A stretch of DNA of 64,000 nucleotides, taken from Ctena decussata (taxonomy: Eukaryota; Mollusca; Bivalvia; Lucinida; Lucinidae). The position numbers and the translations under genes were made by a program. The stretch is from assembly GCA_963989385.1 (NCBI GenBank), contig OZ022500.1:24318460-24382459 (forward strand). The letters run 5' to 3'. The notes beneath the pieces were generated by a model. That model saw nothing but the letters and a program-made list of their open reading frames with translations. It searched no databases and was not told the DNA's origin. This document shows, piece by piece, positions 43,284 through 54,871 of this stretch. Every line of letters begins with the position of its first letter. Within the stretch, counting starts at the first letter, position 1.

Positions 43284-44262
43284 AAAATAATGAACTAGAA
43301 AAATTGTGTCTATAAGACACTAATGATGCCCCCGTACACCACCGGTAACAGGACGTGAACAACCCAAAAACGCCTTCTAAGCGCAAACAACATCTACAAT
43401 GAATCCACTGAAAACTTTACACAAACTTCATACCATATAGTGCAAAAATGTAGCCCAAATGACTAGGTTTATAAGGCCATAATTCCGTCAAAATCATTAT
43501 GTTTTATAAAAACAACCAACATGCATCTCTTCATAATGTCCACAACAAGTGTACAATATTTCAAAAACAGCCGCTGAAAATTGTGGGAGGAATTGACCAA
43601 AGAAAGTTCTTACCCTACAATACTAACATATGCTTAAAATGACTAAGTTCAAACGGCTGTAATTCTGTCAAAAGCTAGCGCCAACAAAAAACCCACATGC
43701 ACATTTTCAATATGTTCATAGCATGTATACAAGGTTTGAAAAGGATCCACTGAAAACTGTTGGAGAAGTTGATTACACGAACGCCATACCCTACAATGCA
43801 ACAATTTGCCTTAAATGACTAAGGTCAAAAGGCCGTTTCCGTCAAAATTAATTCTAATGTCTAGCTCCAACGAAAAACCATATGCACATCTTCAATATGT
43901 CTACATCATGTACACATGGTTAAAAAAAGATCCATTGAAAACTGTGGGTGGAGTTATTACACAAACTGCATACCCTACAATGCAAAACATTGCCTAAAAT
44001 GAGTAAGTTCAAATGGCCGTAATTCTGTCAAAATAGTTTCTAGTTCCATTAAAAATCCACATGCACATTTTCAATATGTACACAACGTGTATGCAAAGTT
44101 TGAAAAAGATCCACTGAAAACTGTGGGAGAAGTTTATTACACAAACTCTATACCATAAAGTGTGACGAACGGACGGACGGACAGACAGACAGGGGTAAAC
44201 CTTAATGCCCCATTACTATCCCCATTACCATGACTATCGTCACGGGGGCATAAATAAAATAA
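43284..44262 (+). mobile_element. tandem-core element, GCCCCCG-head class, copy 3
   Basis: The head AACTAGAAAAATTGTGTC contains hairpin GTGTC-TATAA-GACAC and then ATGCCCCCGTAC. The body has four to five units of about 175 bp (TGGCCGTAATTCTGTCAAAA-like, AAAGATCCACTGAAAACTGT). A GGACGGACGGACAGACAG block (about 44169-44191) and a small TGAC-TATC-GTCA hairpin precede CGGGGGCATAAA. The 5' ATGCCCCCGT is thus inverted at the 3' end. About 12 bp separate it from the next element. Confidence 0.7.
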
Positions 44263-44273
44263 TAATAATAATA

Positions 44274-46250
44274 AACAAGAGGGCCATGAGGCCCTGAATC
44301 GCTCACCTGAACAATTGGCAAGGTGGCTTATACTTATCATGTCTGAAATTGTCAAAATATGAGTTTTGGGTCAAAAGTCAAAGAATGACCATGACCACTT
44401 GTAGTCATAAATCTTCATGTACTCATTAGACAACCATATATACCATTTTTAGGCCAAAATCTCCAAAACTTTCCATGAAATCTTATGTTCTAGCATTTTC
44501 CCATATTTGACCATGCCGCAAAAAAGGTCAAGGTAAACCCAAGGTCACCATTTGAACAGTCTTGGTGGTACTCTAGTACTCCATGCTATTTACCAAGTTT
44601 CAGGGCCATAGGTGTATTGGTTCTGGGGAAGAAAAATATTAAAGATTTATCCCGTAAGCGGTAATGGCGGCCAAGTTGGTCATGTGACCTGGACCGTTTG
44701 AACAAATTTTCATTCAATAAACGTCTGGAGGCTCTATATGAAATGTGTTCACAACTGGCCCTTTGGCTTTTGAGGAAATGGTTGAAAATGTCAAAATATG
44801 AGCAATCTGGATCAAAGGTAAAAAAATGACCTTGACCTCTAAGTCTTGTACTCATAATTCTTCATGAACTCATTAAGACAACTGTATATACCAATTTTTT
44901 AGGTCAAAATCTTTAAAACTTTCCATGAAATCTTATGTTCTACCATTTTCCAATATTTGACCTTGCTGCAAAAGGTCAAGGTCAACACAAGGTCATAATT
45001 TGAACAATCTTGATAGTACTCAAGTACCCAATGCTACTTACAAAGTCTCAAGGCCATCGGTCAATTGGTTCTGGAGAAGAAGATTTTTAAAGGTTTTTAC
45101 CATATATGGGCATGGCGGCCATGTTGGTCATGTGTCCAGGACCATTAGAAAATATTTTCATTCCATCAACCCCTCGAGGCTCTATATGAAATTTGGTTTC
45201 AATTGGCACAGTGGTTTTAGAGCAGATTGTTTGAAATTGTCAAAATTTGAGATTTCTGGGTCAAAGGTCAAAGAATGACCTTGACCTCTTGTACTCAAAA
45301 ATCTTCATGTACTCATTAAGATGATTCTATGTACCAATTTTTAGGCCAAAATCTTCAAAACTTTCCATGAAATCTCATGTTATAGCATTTTCCCATATTT
45401 GACCTTGCAGTAAAATGGTCAAGGTCAACCCAAGGTCATAATTTGAATAATCTTGGTAGTACTCGAGTACCCAATGCTACATATCAAGTTTCAAGGCCAT
45501 GGTTCAATTGGTTCTGGAGAAGAAGATTTTTAAAGGTTTTTACCATAGATGGGCGTGACCACCATGTTGGTCACGTGACCTGGACAGTATGAATAAATTT
45601 TTGTTCCCTCAACCCCTGGAGGCTCTATGTGAAATTTGGTTTCAATTGGCTCAGTGGCTGTTGAGGAGATTGTTCGAAATTGTCAAAATATGAGAGTTCT
45701 GGGTCAAAGATCAAAGAATGACCTTGACCTCTTAAAGTCATAAATCTTCACGTACTCATTAAGATGACTGTAGATACTGGTTTTTAGCCCAAAATCTGCA
45801 ACAGTTACCAAGATATCTTATGTTCTAGCATTTTGCCATATAAAAGCACAAGGAAGCAAATTTGACCTTGCCGTAAAAAAGGTCAAGGTCAACCCAAGGT
45901 CATAATTTGAACAATCTTGGTAGTACTCGCGTACCCGATGCTACATACCAAGTTTCAAGGCCATCGGCATATTGGTTCTTGAGAAGAAGATTTTTAAAGG
46001 TTTTTACCATATATGGGCGTGGCGGCCATGTTGGTCATGTGACCAGGACCGTTTGAACAACTTTTCGTTCCTAAGGTCCCAGAAGGCTCTATATGAAATT
46101 TGGTTACAATTGGCCCAGCGGTTTCAGAGGAGAAGTCGTTTGAAATTGTGGACGGACGGACGGACGGACGACGGACGGACGACGGACGACGGACGCCGGA
46201 GCCTTACCATCCTATAAGCTCCCCCGGAGCCGCTGGCTCAGGTGAGCTAA
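44274..46250 (+). mobile_element. tandem-core element, AACAAGAGG class, copy 2 (full length)
   Basis: Head AACAAGAGGGCCATGAGGCC with CGCTCACCTGAAC. Four units of 443-447 bp (GGGTCAAAGGTCAAAG-type markers at 44368, 44811, 45258, 45701), then a GACGGACGGACGG block (46150-46198). 3' hairpin GAGCC-GCT-GGCTC (46227-46239) and end AGGTGAGCTAA. Architecture and length nearly equal to 22495-24451. Confidence 0.8.
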
Positions 46251-46261
46251 AAAAAATTACG

Positions 46262-47098
46262 TACGGCTCGAGTCCGAAATGACCGAGGTCATAGGCTTTT
46301 GGTTTTGAAGAAGACAATCTTTAAAAGTTTGCTATCGCATGCGTCCATTTGGGTCAAGTGACCAACTTTCTCTTGGACTTTCGATGTACGGTCCAAGGAA
46401 CGCTCGACAGGAAATATAACTTCACTCAACCTATTAACTTCGGAGGATATAATGTTTGAAAATTTGACGGGCGGCATAATCTCAGTGACTTTGAAGAAAG
46501 GTCAAATAATGACTGACTTTTGGCAACATAATATCTTCATTATGATATATACCATATCTGAGACCTAAATGATTTCTGAAAAATCTTGTATTGAAGCATT
46601 TTCCTATATAAAAGCATAGCTCCCTAAAACTGACTTTGCCGTAAACGTTAAGTCAGGTAACTTGGGTTATCATTTGAACCAACTTTGTAGTTCAGTTCCC
46701 AATTCTACATAAATGTACAAAGTTTCAAGGTTGTTGGCCTTGGATTCTGTGCAAGAAGATTTGTGAAGGGTGTTTACGATATATGGGCATAGCTGCCATC
46801 TTGGTCTTGAGTCCAAAACATGTGAACAAAGTTTCGCTTCCCCGGTCCAGGAATACTTCATATCAAATATGGCTTCAGTCTACCGTGTAACTTCAGAGGA
46901 AAAGAAGTTTGAAAATGTTGACGGACGACAAATTCTCAGGGACCTTGAACAAAGGTCAAATAGTGGGCCTGCCCCATGAAATACGGCTTCAATCGGCCCA
47001 GTGGCTTCAGAGAAGATGTTTAAAATATTGACGGACGACAGACGGACAACGCAGGCATATCTATACTACAAGTACACACATTAGCCCTACGTGAGCTA
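46262..47098 (+). mobile_element. tandem-core element, diverged and 5'-truncated
   Basis: Diverged units with GGTCAAATAATGACTGAC, ATATATGGGCATAGCTGCCA and GACGGACGACAAATTCTCAG. It ends GACGGACGACAGACGGACAA and then CCTACGTGAGCTAAAA. Follows the preceding element in the same direction. Confidence 0.6.
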
Positions 47099-47099
47099 A

Positions 47100-47680
47100 A
47101 ATCAGTGTTGATGTTTGTTCTATTACTATAGTTCCTGTCTCTGTCAAAGGTCTCCGAAGTATATTTAAAGGTAGTCCGTTAATTTTGTTTATATTCATTT
47201 ATTGAAAAACCGAAGACTAGGTTATGTACTATTTTAGGGTGTTTACACAGCTAAAGTCCAGTTTAGGTCATGTAGTGAAATTCCTTTTCCTAATAAAGGA
47301 ACCAAACGCAATGAGCTACCTAGTGCCTTTACAGATAAATCAGTTATTTCGCATAGACAGATGTATCGAAAAAGTACAGTTGTTGCAATTGTTCAAGTTC
47401 TCAAAGATTTCATGGCCATATGCTCCTTTCTTCATCAGCCTCATCAGTAAGATAAACACTTAAACCATTCGATTATGCAAGAATGCTGCTGTATTTTGAA
47501 GTAAATGTCTGTTATTGGAAGAACCTAATCTGTTAGTGCCAATCATAATCAACGCTGTTCTTTTCTCTGAACTGAATAAATTGTCTGATTTGTGGCGAAA
47601 TTCAATACCACAATTGTCACGGCAGAAATGTACACAGTCTGGTGAAAATTTTTACGGCATGTAAGATTTAAAATCATATT
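47100..47680. other. no supported feature
   Basis: AT-rich. A frame at 47224-47463 is open without any recognised motif. Confidence 0.3.
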
Positions 47681-47681
47681 T

Positions 47682-47916
47682 GAGCCGCAACACGACAAAA
47701 CCAACAATGTGGTTGTGCGCACAGCGCAGACTCAGATCAGCCTGGGCATCCGCCCAGTCTGATCAGAGTCTTGGCTGTCCGCATGGAGGTAGCTTAGACC
47801 CTTAGCTATTATTTGGGCACTTAATAAAGAATCTGGGCAAACTGGGCGGATGTCCAGGCTGATCTGAGTCTGCGCTTGGCAAAAACCACATTGTCGGTTT
47901 TGTCGTGTCGCAGCTC
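47682..47916. mobile_element. PalM palindromic MITE, copy h
   Basis: Ends GAGCCGCAACACGACAAAAC and GTTTTGTCGTGTCGCAGCTC. Flanked by ATATTT on both sides (six matching bases). Confidence 0.85.
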
Positions 47917-47964
47917 ATATTTAGCGACCTTCTTTCAGCGACGTAAACCAGCAGACACCACAAG

Positions 47965-48252
47965 TTTAATCCTTCTATCATAAAAATAGAAAATAGGTAA
48001 AAATAATTGTTAAATGTTTTTCATATAATTTGCTTAGTCCGTTGTAACCCGTCTGTTGGTCTAAATTATTTAGTTCAATAAAGATAGCTGAGTTGCCATC
48101 TATTTGGGAAAGAGCTGCTGACTCGGCTTATCACTTGTAATTTGTTGTTTGTTGGGATGTCTTTGTCAATCTTTCCCTTTGATGTTGGGGATAGGGTTTG
48201 GGATCTGATTCAGTCAGTTCCTGAAGTGTAGTTACTCTTTAAATTTGCAACA
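47965..48252 (+). repeat. dispersed repeat family B, copy 5 (inverse of copy 1)
   Basis: AGCTGCTGACTCGGCTTATC, a TTGTCAATCTTTCCCTTTGA block, and GGGATCTGATTCAGTCAGTT, then 'cctgaagtgtagttactc'. Nearly identical to the reverse complement of 3192-3475. Confidence 0.75.
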
Positions 48253-48514
48253 ATGTTTGTGACCAGTGGGAAATTTGGAACATAAAAACCCCGCAGGCAC
48301 ACGACGATGAATCAACATTGAATTAAAGTTGATTAAACGTCAAAAATCTAATCATTTCGTTTTCCAAATTTTTACTCAGGTCAAAAGCTACAAAGATCCG
48401 AGACAATTTATTGAGGATCAAGCGAGGTATTTCACAACAAAATATACCGTCTGTTTCTTATGCAAATCCATGCTAGATCATAGTCACTGAACCGGCAAAG
48501 CGAAGTAGTGTAAA

Positions 48515-48680
48515 AAGTAATGAGCACGAACTGACACAATGGAATTCCATATTTCACCCACGACATGAACTGGAAAAAGCAACGTAACGATGCAAACGGA
48601 CAGACATATGAACAGTGTTTTCTAGGCGGTCGGTCGATGACAAAGCTAGCCTATAAAGAATTATTTTCCCAGGTGAATGG
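48515..48680 (-). repeat. family-B-like fragment
   Basis: GAACTGACACAATGGAATTC and a following CACCCACGACATGAAC-like block resemble family-B beginnings at 62093 and 62353. Weak. Confidence 0.35.
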
Positions 48681-48835
48681 TCATAGTCATCCTTAACCCT
48701 TTTTGACTTGTGGACTTGCCCATCTATTTCGTCTGAATGTGTCTGTTCCTAGTTTCATGCGCCTGGTGAAATGTCTCTATTTTATAGCCCCACTTTCATA
48801 CTGGATTTGGTCTGTCTGTCATTCCGTAATTTGTG

Positions 48836-50300
48836 TGAAAATTTGTGTCACAGTTTTCTCAGGAACTATTAAGCTAGAATCTTGAAAGTTGGTAAACATA
48901 TGGACAATGAGTTGTATAAAAATCTTCTACACCAGAACTGCTTGCCTCAGATGTTTGAAATTTGGTATGTTACATTGCCTAGTGGTCCTCTACCAAGTTT
49001 GTTCAAATGGTGGCCCCAGGATTCAAATTGGCTAGGGGGCAGGGGGTCCCAGGTTTGAACCATAAAAATACATAGAAAAATATTAAAAACTCATCTACTT
49101 CAAAACTGCATGGCACAGATGCTTAAAAGTTGGTATGTAGCATTGCCTAGTAGTAGTCCTTTACCAAGTTTGTTCAAATGGTGGCTCCAGGGTCCAAAAT
49201 GGCCCCGCGACAGGGAGTCCTAGGTTTGAACCATAGAAATATATAGTAAAATATTTAAAAAATCTTTTATTTCAGAACCACTTTGGTCAGATGCTTGAAA
49301 TTTGGTATGTAGCTTTGCCTAGTAGTCGTTTACCAAGTTTGTTCAAATGATGACCCCAGGGTCTAAAATGGCCCCGCCCCAGGGGTCCTGGGTTTGAACC
49401 ACAGAAATACATAGAAAAATATTCAAAAATCTTCTTCTTCAGAACCAATTAGCTCAGATGCTTGAAATTTAGTATGTAGCATTGCCTAGTGGTCCTTTAC
49501 CAAAATTATTCAAATGATGGCCACTGGGTCCATAATGACCCGGCCCCAGGGGTCCAGGGTTTGAATCATAGCAATACATAGAAAAATATTCAAAAAGCTT
49601 CTTCAAAACCATTTGGAAGTGGTTGCAAACTATCAGGTTTGTTAAATGATGACCCTTGTTTGACCTTTAACCTTTTTGGTCAGGTGAGCGATCCAGGGCC
49701 TCTTGGCCCTCTTGTTCTCAGGAACTGTGCAAGCTAGAATCTTGAAACTAGTGGTGCACATATGGACAATGAGTTGTTGTATTGTGGGATTGAGAATTGG
49801 GCTCATTGCTCTTCTTCCCTTTATTTGTCCTTTTCTGTCTTTTCAGGGTAAATTTGTGTCACAGTTTTCTCAGGAACTGTGGTAGATAAAATCTTCAAAC
49901 ATGGCATAGATATGAAAAATGAGATATTGTATTATGGAATCGAGACTCAGGCTCATTGCTCTTATTCTTCCATTTTTATCCATTTTTCTTTTTTTTCCCC
50001 TAATTTGCATTTTGATATTGAAAATTTATAATAATTTTCTCATGAAGTATCAAAGCTGGCATTTTGGAACTTGGTATACACATTGATGATGAGTTGTTGT
50101 ATTATGGGATTGAGAATCAGGCTCGTTGCTCTTGTTCTTCTCTTTATCCTTTTTCTGTCTTTTCAAGGTAAATTTGTATCACAGTTTTCTCAGGGACTAA
50201 TTAAGCTATAAACTTCATATTTGGTATACAGATAACCGATGAGTTTTTGTATGGTGGGAATGACAGTAGGACTATTGCTTTTATTCATTCTATATTTAAC
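48836..50300 (-). repeat. tandem-repeat tract interrupted by an element
   Basis: Units of about 150 bp marked by TCACAGTTTTCTCAGGAACT and ACAATGAGTTGTTGTATT occur at 48846, 49717, 49853, 50024 and 50169. The series is broken at 48919-49716 by a reverse-oriented tandem-core element. The tract itself is probably another core type of the same element group. Confidence 0.55.
48919..49716 (-). mobile_element. tandem-core element, AACAAGAGG class, reverse orientation
   Basis: On the minus strand it starts AACAAGAGGGCCAAGAGGCC, then CTGGATCGCTCACCTGACC. Its units of about 170 bp (CTTGGTAAAGGACCACTAGG-like, ATACCAAATTTCAAGCATCT) match the core of 54872-57434. The 3' hairpin end was not found on the left, so it is 3'-truncated or cut during insertion. 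Confidence 0.65.
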
Positions 50301-50339
50301 CAGTTTTCTTTCTTTTTGTATTTAAATATTTATTGCTCG

Positions 50340-50955
50340 TTTTACATGGCAGTACATTACTAAGGCAGTGCAGTGGGGCTATAGTCAGATCCTCTGACAG
50401 TTCTAGTTTATTATGGTTTGGATAGAAAGTCCGTAAGCAAACAGTGCAGACGCTTATAAAGATACCGTTGCATAGTGTATTTTTTAAGATGTTTTGACTT
50501 AATATGATTTTCAATTCAGGAATTGACTGCCTGACAAGAAAGATGTGCTTTTGTGTACCTCGCCTTCTGTTGTCATTTAAGCTGGCCAACAATTATGATG
50601 TTGAGCCAGCAACAATCCTACGTCATTTGGTTATAAAATGTTCAAATTTTGACACACAAAAACTGGTGGAGAATAGGGGTTCCTTCCTTGGACTTGGTGT
50701 CAAATCCAAGCAACTATTTCCCATGAAGCCAGGGCACAGCAGAAGGCACCGTTACACTCTAGCCACAGTCTCCAGTCCGTCTGGCAAGTACAGAACAGTT
50801 CGCCAGAGTCAGAAAGGAACCGGCCCTAGAATCAACAGGAACATCACCCCGGAACATACACCAGGATCGTCACAGGAAAACCAAGTTCTAGTCTGCGACA
50901 TATTAACAGGCATATCGGGTGACCTCATGGGACCTTTTCGGTCTGAACAACCAAA
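50340..50955 (+). other. unrecognised open frame with partial repeat
   Basis: 50345-50410 resembles 35890-35950. The frame 50504-50965 is open for 153 codons. Its second half (GHSRRHRYTLATVSSPSGKY, VRQSQKGTGPRINRN) is basic and polar, and could be the upstream part of the retroelement Gag remnant that follows. No family assignment. Confidence 0.3.
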
Positions 50956-50959
50956 TTCG

Positions 50960-51230
50960 TCTTGAAAGTTTCAAGGGGCAAGTTGAAGAGCCAACAAAAA
51001 AGGTTCAGTTACTTTGAAAGATTGGCCACAAACCGTGCAATCGAACACAACAGGAGGCAACATCAACAAAGATCGCGACATTAGCAAAGTTCACAGCAGC
51101 AAAGGCCTCAGTACCATCATTAGCCTCAGTGGAAATACAACATTGCAACGTATGTGGGGGTAAACGATTCCATTTAAGAAACAATTGTCCAGCATCACAT
51201 AGAATTTGTCACAAATATGGGGACAAATGA
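50960..51230 (+). pseudogene. retroelement Gag/nucleocapsid remnant with CCHC knuckle
   Basis: The frame contains FGLNNQIRLESF, VEEPTKKVQLL, a stop, KIATLAKFTAAKAS, then CNVCGGKRFHLRNNCPA and CHKYGDK (51144-51227). The first knuckle is C-x2-C-x5-H-x4-C. A second, C-x-x-Y, has lost its second Cys. This Cys pattern followed by a second knuckle is usual at the Gag/Pol junction of LTR (Gypsy-like) retrotransposons. A PalM starts 5 bp after the stop codon (51236), so any following protease/RT is disconnected, and none is seen beyond it. Confidence 0.5.
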
Positions 51231-51235
51231 CATTT

Positions 51236-51471
51236 GAGCCGTGACATGACAAACCCAACAATGTGGTTGTGCGCCCAGCGCAGACTCAGATCAGCTTGGG
51301 CATCCGCCCAGTCTGATCAGAGTCTTCGCTGTCCGCATGGAGGTAGCCTGGACCCTTACCTACCCTTTGAGCAGTTAACGAAGAGTCTGGCCAAACTGGG
51401 TGGATACCCAGGCTGATCTGAGTCTGCGCTGGGCACATAACAACATTGTTGGTTTTGTCATGTCGCGGCTC
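51236..51471. mobile_element. PalM palindromic MITE, copy i
   Basis: Ends GAGCCGTGACATGACAAACC and GTTTTGTCATGTCGCGGCTC. Exact duplication ATTT (51232-51235 and 51472-51475). Confidence 0.9.
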
Positions 51472-51474
51472 ATT

Positions 51475-52720
51475 TTCAGAATGAATGCCAGGGTTCTAGG
51501 TGACAAATGGGACTTGCGCCTGACTGCGGGTCTCAAAAACTTGTGGATGGGCATAAGGGCAAGCATGGGCTATCGAAAGTATTCAGTAAGAAACACAAGT
51601 CGTTTGCATTCAGGTGTTTCTCAGTCAGCAAACAGTTCAGACGGATAACACACCATAAAACTGCTGGCTATGCAAGATAAAGCATTTACCTTTTCCTTAA
51701 GTTTAAAACATTTAACACCTCAACGTTACAGTTATTCCAATCCGTTTGCAACATTTTGGCCACTATTTATCTTGTTTTACCTCTGTCTATTTCACTTTTC
51801 TAAACTGGTTTGTATGTTTTCTCTGGCTTTCGTCACCGGGATCATGTTGGGGTCACTGATGTGACTTGAATAGCCGAAACTTCGAAGTATATTCTATGCT
51901 CCTTCTTTTGAATGTATTCTTTGCTCTTGAAGGAACGAACTCCTTTAGACTATAGTTTGTTATTATTATCTTTATTCCTGGCCTCTTTTACAGCATGTTA
52001 GTGGTGTTTTCATATATAAAGTAACAAGAACTGTTTCCAAACTATCAGAAATGATTGATTTTCCAAACATAAATAAAAATATCCCGAACCTACTACATGC
52101 CCTTGCGTGATTTTAACTCATATCCAGGCAAGGCTTACAGTGCTGTCTCATGGGGTCGCTGACAAGCGAGAGAGAAAAACAAACTCCAACAAGCCCATCC
52201 AGAATTTACCGCAAGCACAGTGGGCCCTTGCACTATAATATCCAAACTATACTGAAAGGATTTAAAAACCTCCACCCATTAATTTTGAATATCTCAAAAC
52301 TGAATGCAGCTACGCCCACCAAAATTTTACAGCATATATATTCTATTATCCCTGATTCTATCAATATATGGAATTTGAAATCGTTCAACCGAATGGGTCA
52401 GGAACAAGCACGTGCTCCTCGTGTTCTTAGTACCGTTTACATAATGATGAATAGCTTCATGTATACAGTTTTCTGATGAAACATTTCTCTTACGATATCA
52501 AATTGAATTTCAAAAAATTTAACTCGGTCAGTGGCTTTATTTAGCCTATCGCGCCTAAATATCGCAAACAGGCGCAGAGTTTTAGGCCAGATAAATGCTG
52601 AAATTTCAACAAGTGACGTCGCAGTACAAATCTATGCGTTAATTACGGCAATTTACAATCTCAGACGACGTGCACTGTTTACAGGAAGCTAAAACGACCG
52701 TCAGAAAAGCACCTAACCAA
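51475..52720. other. no supported gene; one family-C fragment
   Basis: 52150-52245 (minus) is a partial family-C copy (AAGCACAGTGGGCCCTTGCA on the plus strand). The rest is unrecognised. Confidence 0.35.
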
Positions 52721-52725
52721 GATTA

Positions 52726-54871
52726 AAACAAGAGGCCCAAATGGGCCTGATATCGCTCACCTGGCTATTATGCAACGGGACCATTCTGATACAAAATTGG
52801 TCCAATTCCACTGAGATTTTCTTATTTTCACATTTTGCTACTTTTAGTAACAGAGGCCAGCTTGCCTGGTCTTTATTTATTTACTTTTGAAACACCTCAA
52901 TGCAAGAATCATTTTGCCACAAATTTCATCAAAATCCATCCAGGGGCTACTGAGATATTGCCAGTTTCATGTTTTGTGCTATTTTTAGTAACGGCAGATG
53001 GCGGCCATCTTGGATTGCCAAAATGCAAAAAATCGAAAAGCCTTCATGCAAGGACCATTTTGACACAAATTTGGTCCATTTCCATAGTAATTTTCTAATT
53101 TTCACATTTTGCTATTTTAAGTAACACAGGCCAACTTGACGTATCTATATTTGTTAATTTTTGAAACACCTCGAAGCAAGAATCATTTTGCCACAAATTT
53201 CATCTAAATCCATTCAGCGGTTACTGAGATATATTCATTTTCATGTTTTGTGCTATTTTTAGTAACAGCAGTTGGCGGCCATCTTGGAATGCCAAAATGG
53301 AAAAAATCGAAAAAGCTTAATGAAAGGAACATTCTGACACAAAATTAGCCCAATTCCATTGACATTTTCTAATTTTCACATTTCTCTATTTTGAGTAACA
53401 GAGGCCAATATGACTGGTCTACAGTTAGATATTTTTGAAACATCTCAATGCAAGAATTATTTTGACACAAATTTCATCAAAATCCATTCAGCGGTTACTG
53501 AGATATTGTCATTTTCATGTTTTGTGCTATTTTTAGTAACAGCAGATGGTGGCCATCTTGGAATGCCAACTTGCAATTAATCGAAACGACTTCATGCAAG
53601 GAACATTCTGACACATAATTGGTCCAATTCCATTCAAGGGTTCTTGAGTAACTGTCATTTTTATGTTTGTGCTATTTTTAGTAACACCAGATGGCAGCCA
53701 TCTTGGAATGCCAAATTACAATTACTCGAAATGGCTTAATGCAAGGAACATTCTGACACAAAATTGGTCCGATTCCATTAAAGGGTTCTTGAGTAATTGT
53801 CATTTTTATGTTTGTGCTATTTTTAGTAACACCAGATGGCGGCCATCTTGGAATGCCGAATTGCAATTAATTGAAACGGCTTCATGCAAGGAACATTCTG
53901 ACACAAAATTGGTCCAATTCCATTCAAGGGTTCTTGAGTAATTGTCATTTTTATCTTTGTGCTATTTTTAGTAACGGCCCCCATGGTGGCCATCTTGGAT
54001 AGTCAACTGGCACAAAATTGAAATAATTCCATTCAAGAACCATTTTTGACCAAATCTGGTCAGAATTGGTTGCATTTTCTTGAGATATTGACATTTGAGC
54101 AAAATCGGTCTTGTAAACGCTAAGTAGGTCACTGTGACCTAATTCCGATATAGATTTTTTTTATTTTTACAATTTTTAATACCAAGGCCCCATTTATGTT
54201 CCACGCAGACTTTCAACTTTCAACCAAATATACCAAACGGTTCTGGAGAAGAAGTTGATTTTGTTGTTTTTGCTATTTTTAGTAACGGCGGCCATCTTGG
54301 ATTCTTGACCTGACCCAATTTTACAATTTTGAAACCCTGCAGTCTGGTCATGCTCCATGTGAAATTTGAGATCCATGGGTTCAGTGGTTTTAGAGAAGAA
54401 GTTGTTTGAAGTTGTTTGAAGTTGTTTAAATAGGTCCTTTTTTGACATTGGCATTTGAGCAAAATTACACTCATAAACAGAAAGTAGGTCACTGTGACAA
54501 AAGTCCGCTACAAATTTTTTTCATTTTTACAATTTTGAATACCAAGGTTTTACTGATGTTCCATGCCAAAATTCAGACAAATATACCCAGTGGTTCTGGA
54601 GAAGACGTTTATTTTGTTGTTTTTGCTATTTTTAGTAACGGCAGCCATCTTGGATTTTCAACCTGACCAAATTTTACAATTCTGAGACCCTGGAGTCAGG
54701 TCATGCTCCATGTGAAATTTGAGAACCATGGGACCAGTAGTTTAACAGAAGAAGATGTTTGAATATTTGTTTTTAGGTGTTGACGGACACATTGTGTGAC
54801 GACGCACGACGCACGACGCACGCATTGGTATGACAATAGCTCACTATGGCCCTTCGGGCCAGGTGAGCTAA
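52726..54871 (+). mobile_element. tandem-core element, AACAAGAGG class, different core
   Basis: The head AACAAGAGGCCCAAATGGGC (hairpin AGGCCC-AAAT-GGGCCT reading through the loop) leads to ATCGCTCACCTGG. The core units of 140-280 bp are marked by TGCTATTTTTAGTAACAGCA and GGCGGCCATCTTGGAATGCC. A GACGACGCACGACGCACG block is followed by hairpin GGCCC-TTC-GGGCC (54848-54860) and end AGGTGAGCTAA (54861-54871). Termini equal those of 22495-24451 although the core differs. Confidence 0.75.

Noticed and set aside
44137..44355. Minus-strand frame spanning an element junction
   Set aside because: It crosses the boundary between two tandem-core elements and their microsatellite, so it cannot be a single gene.
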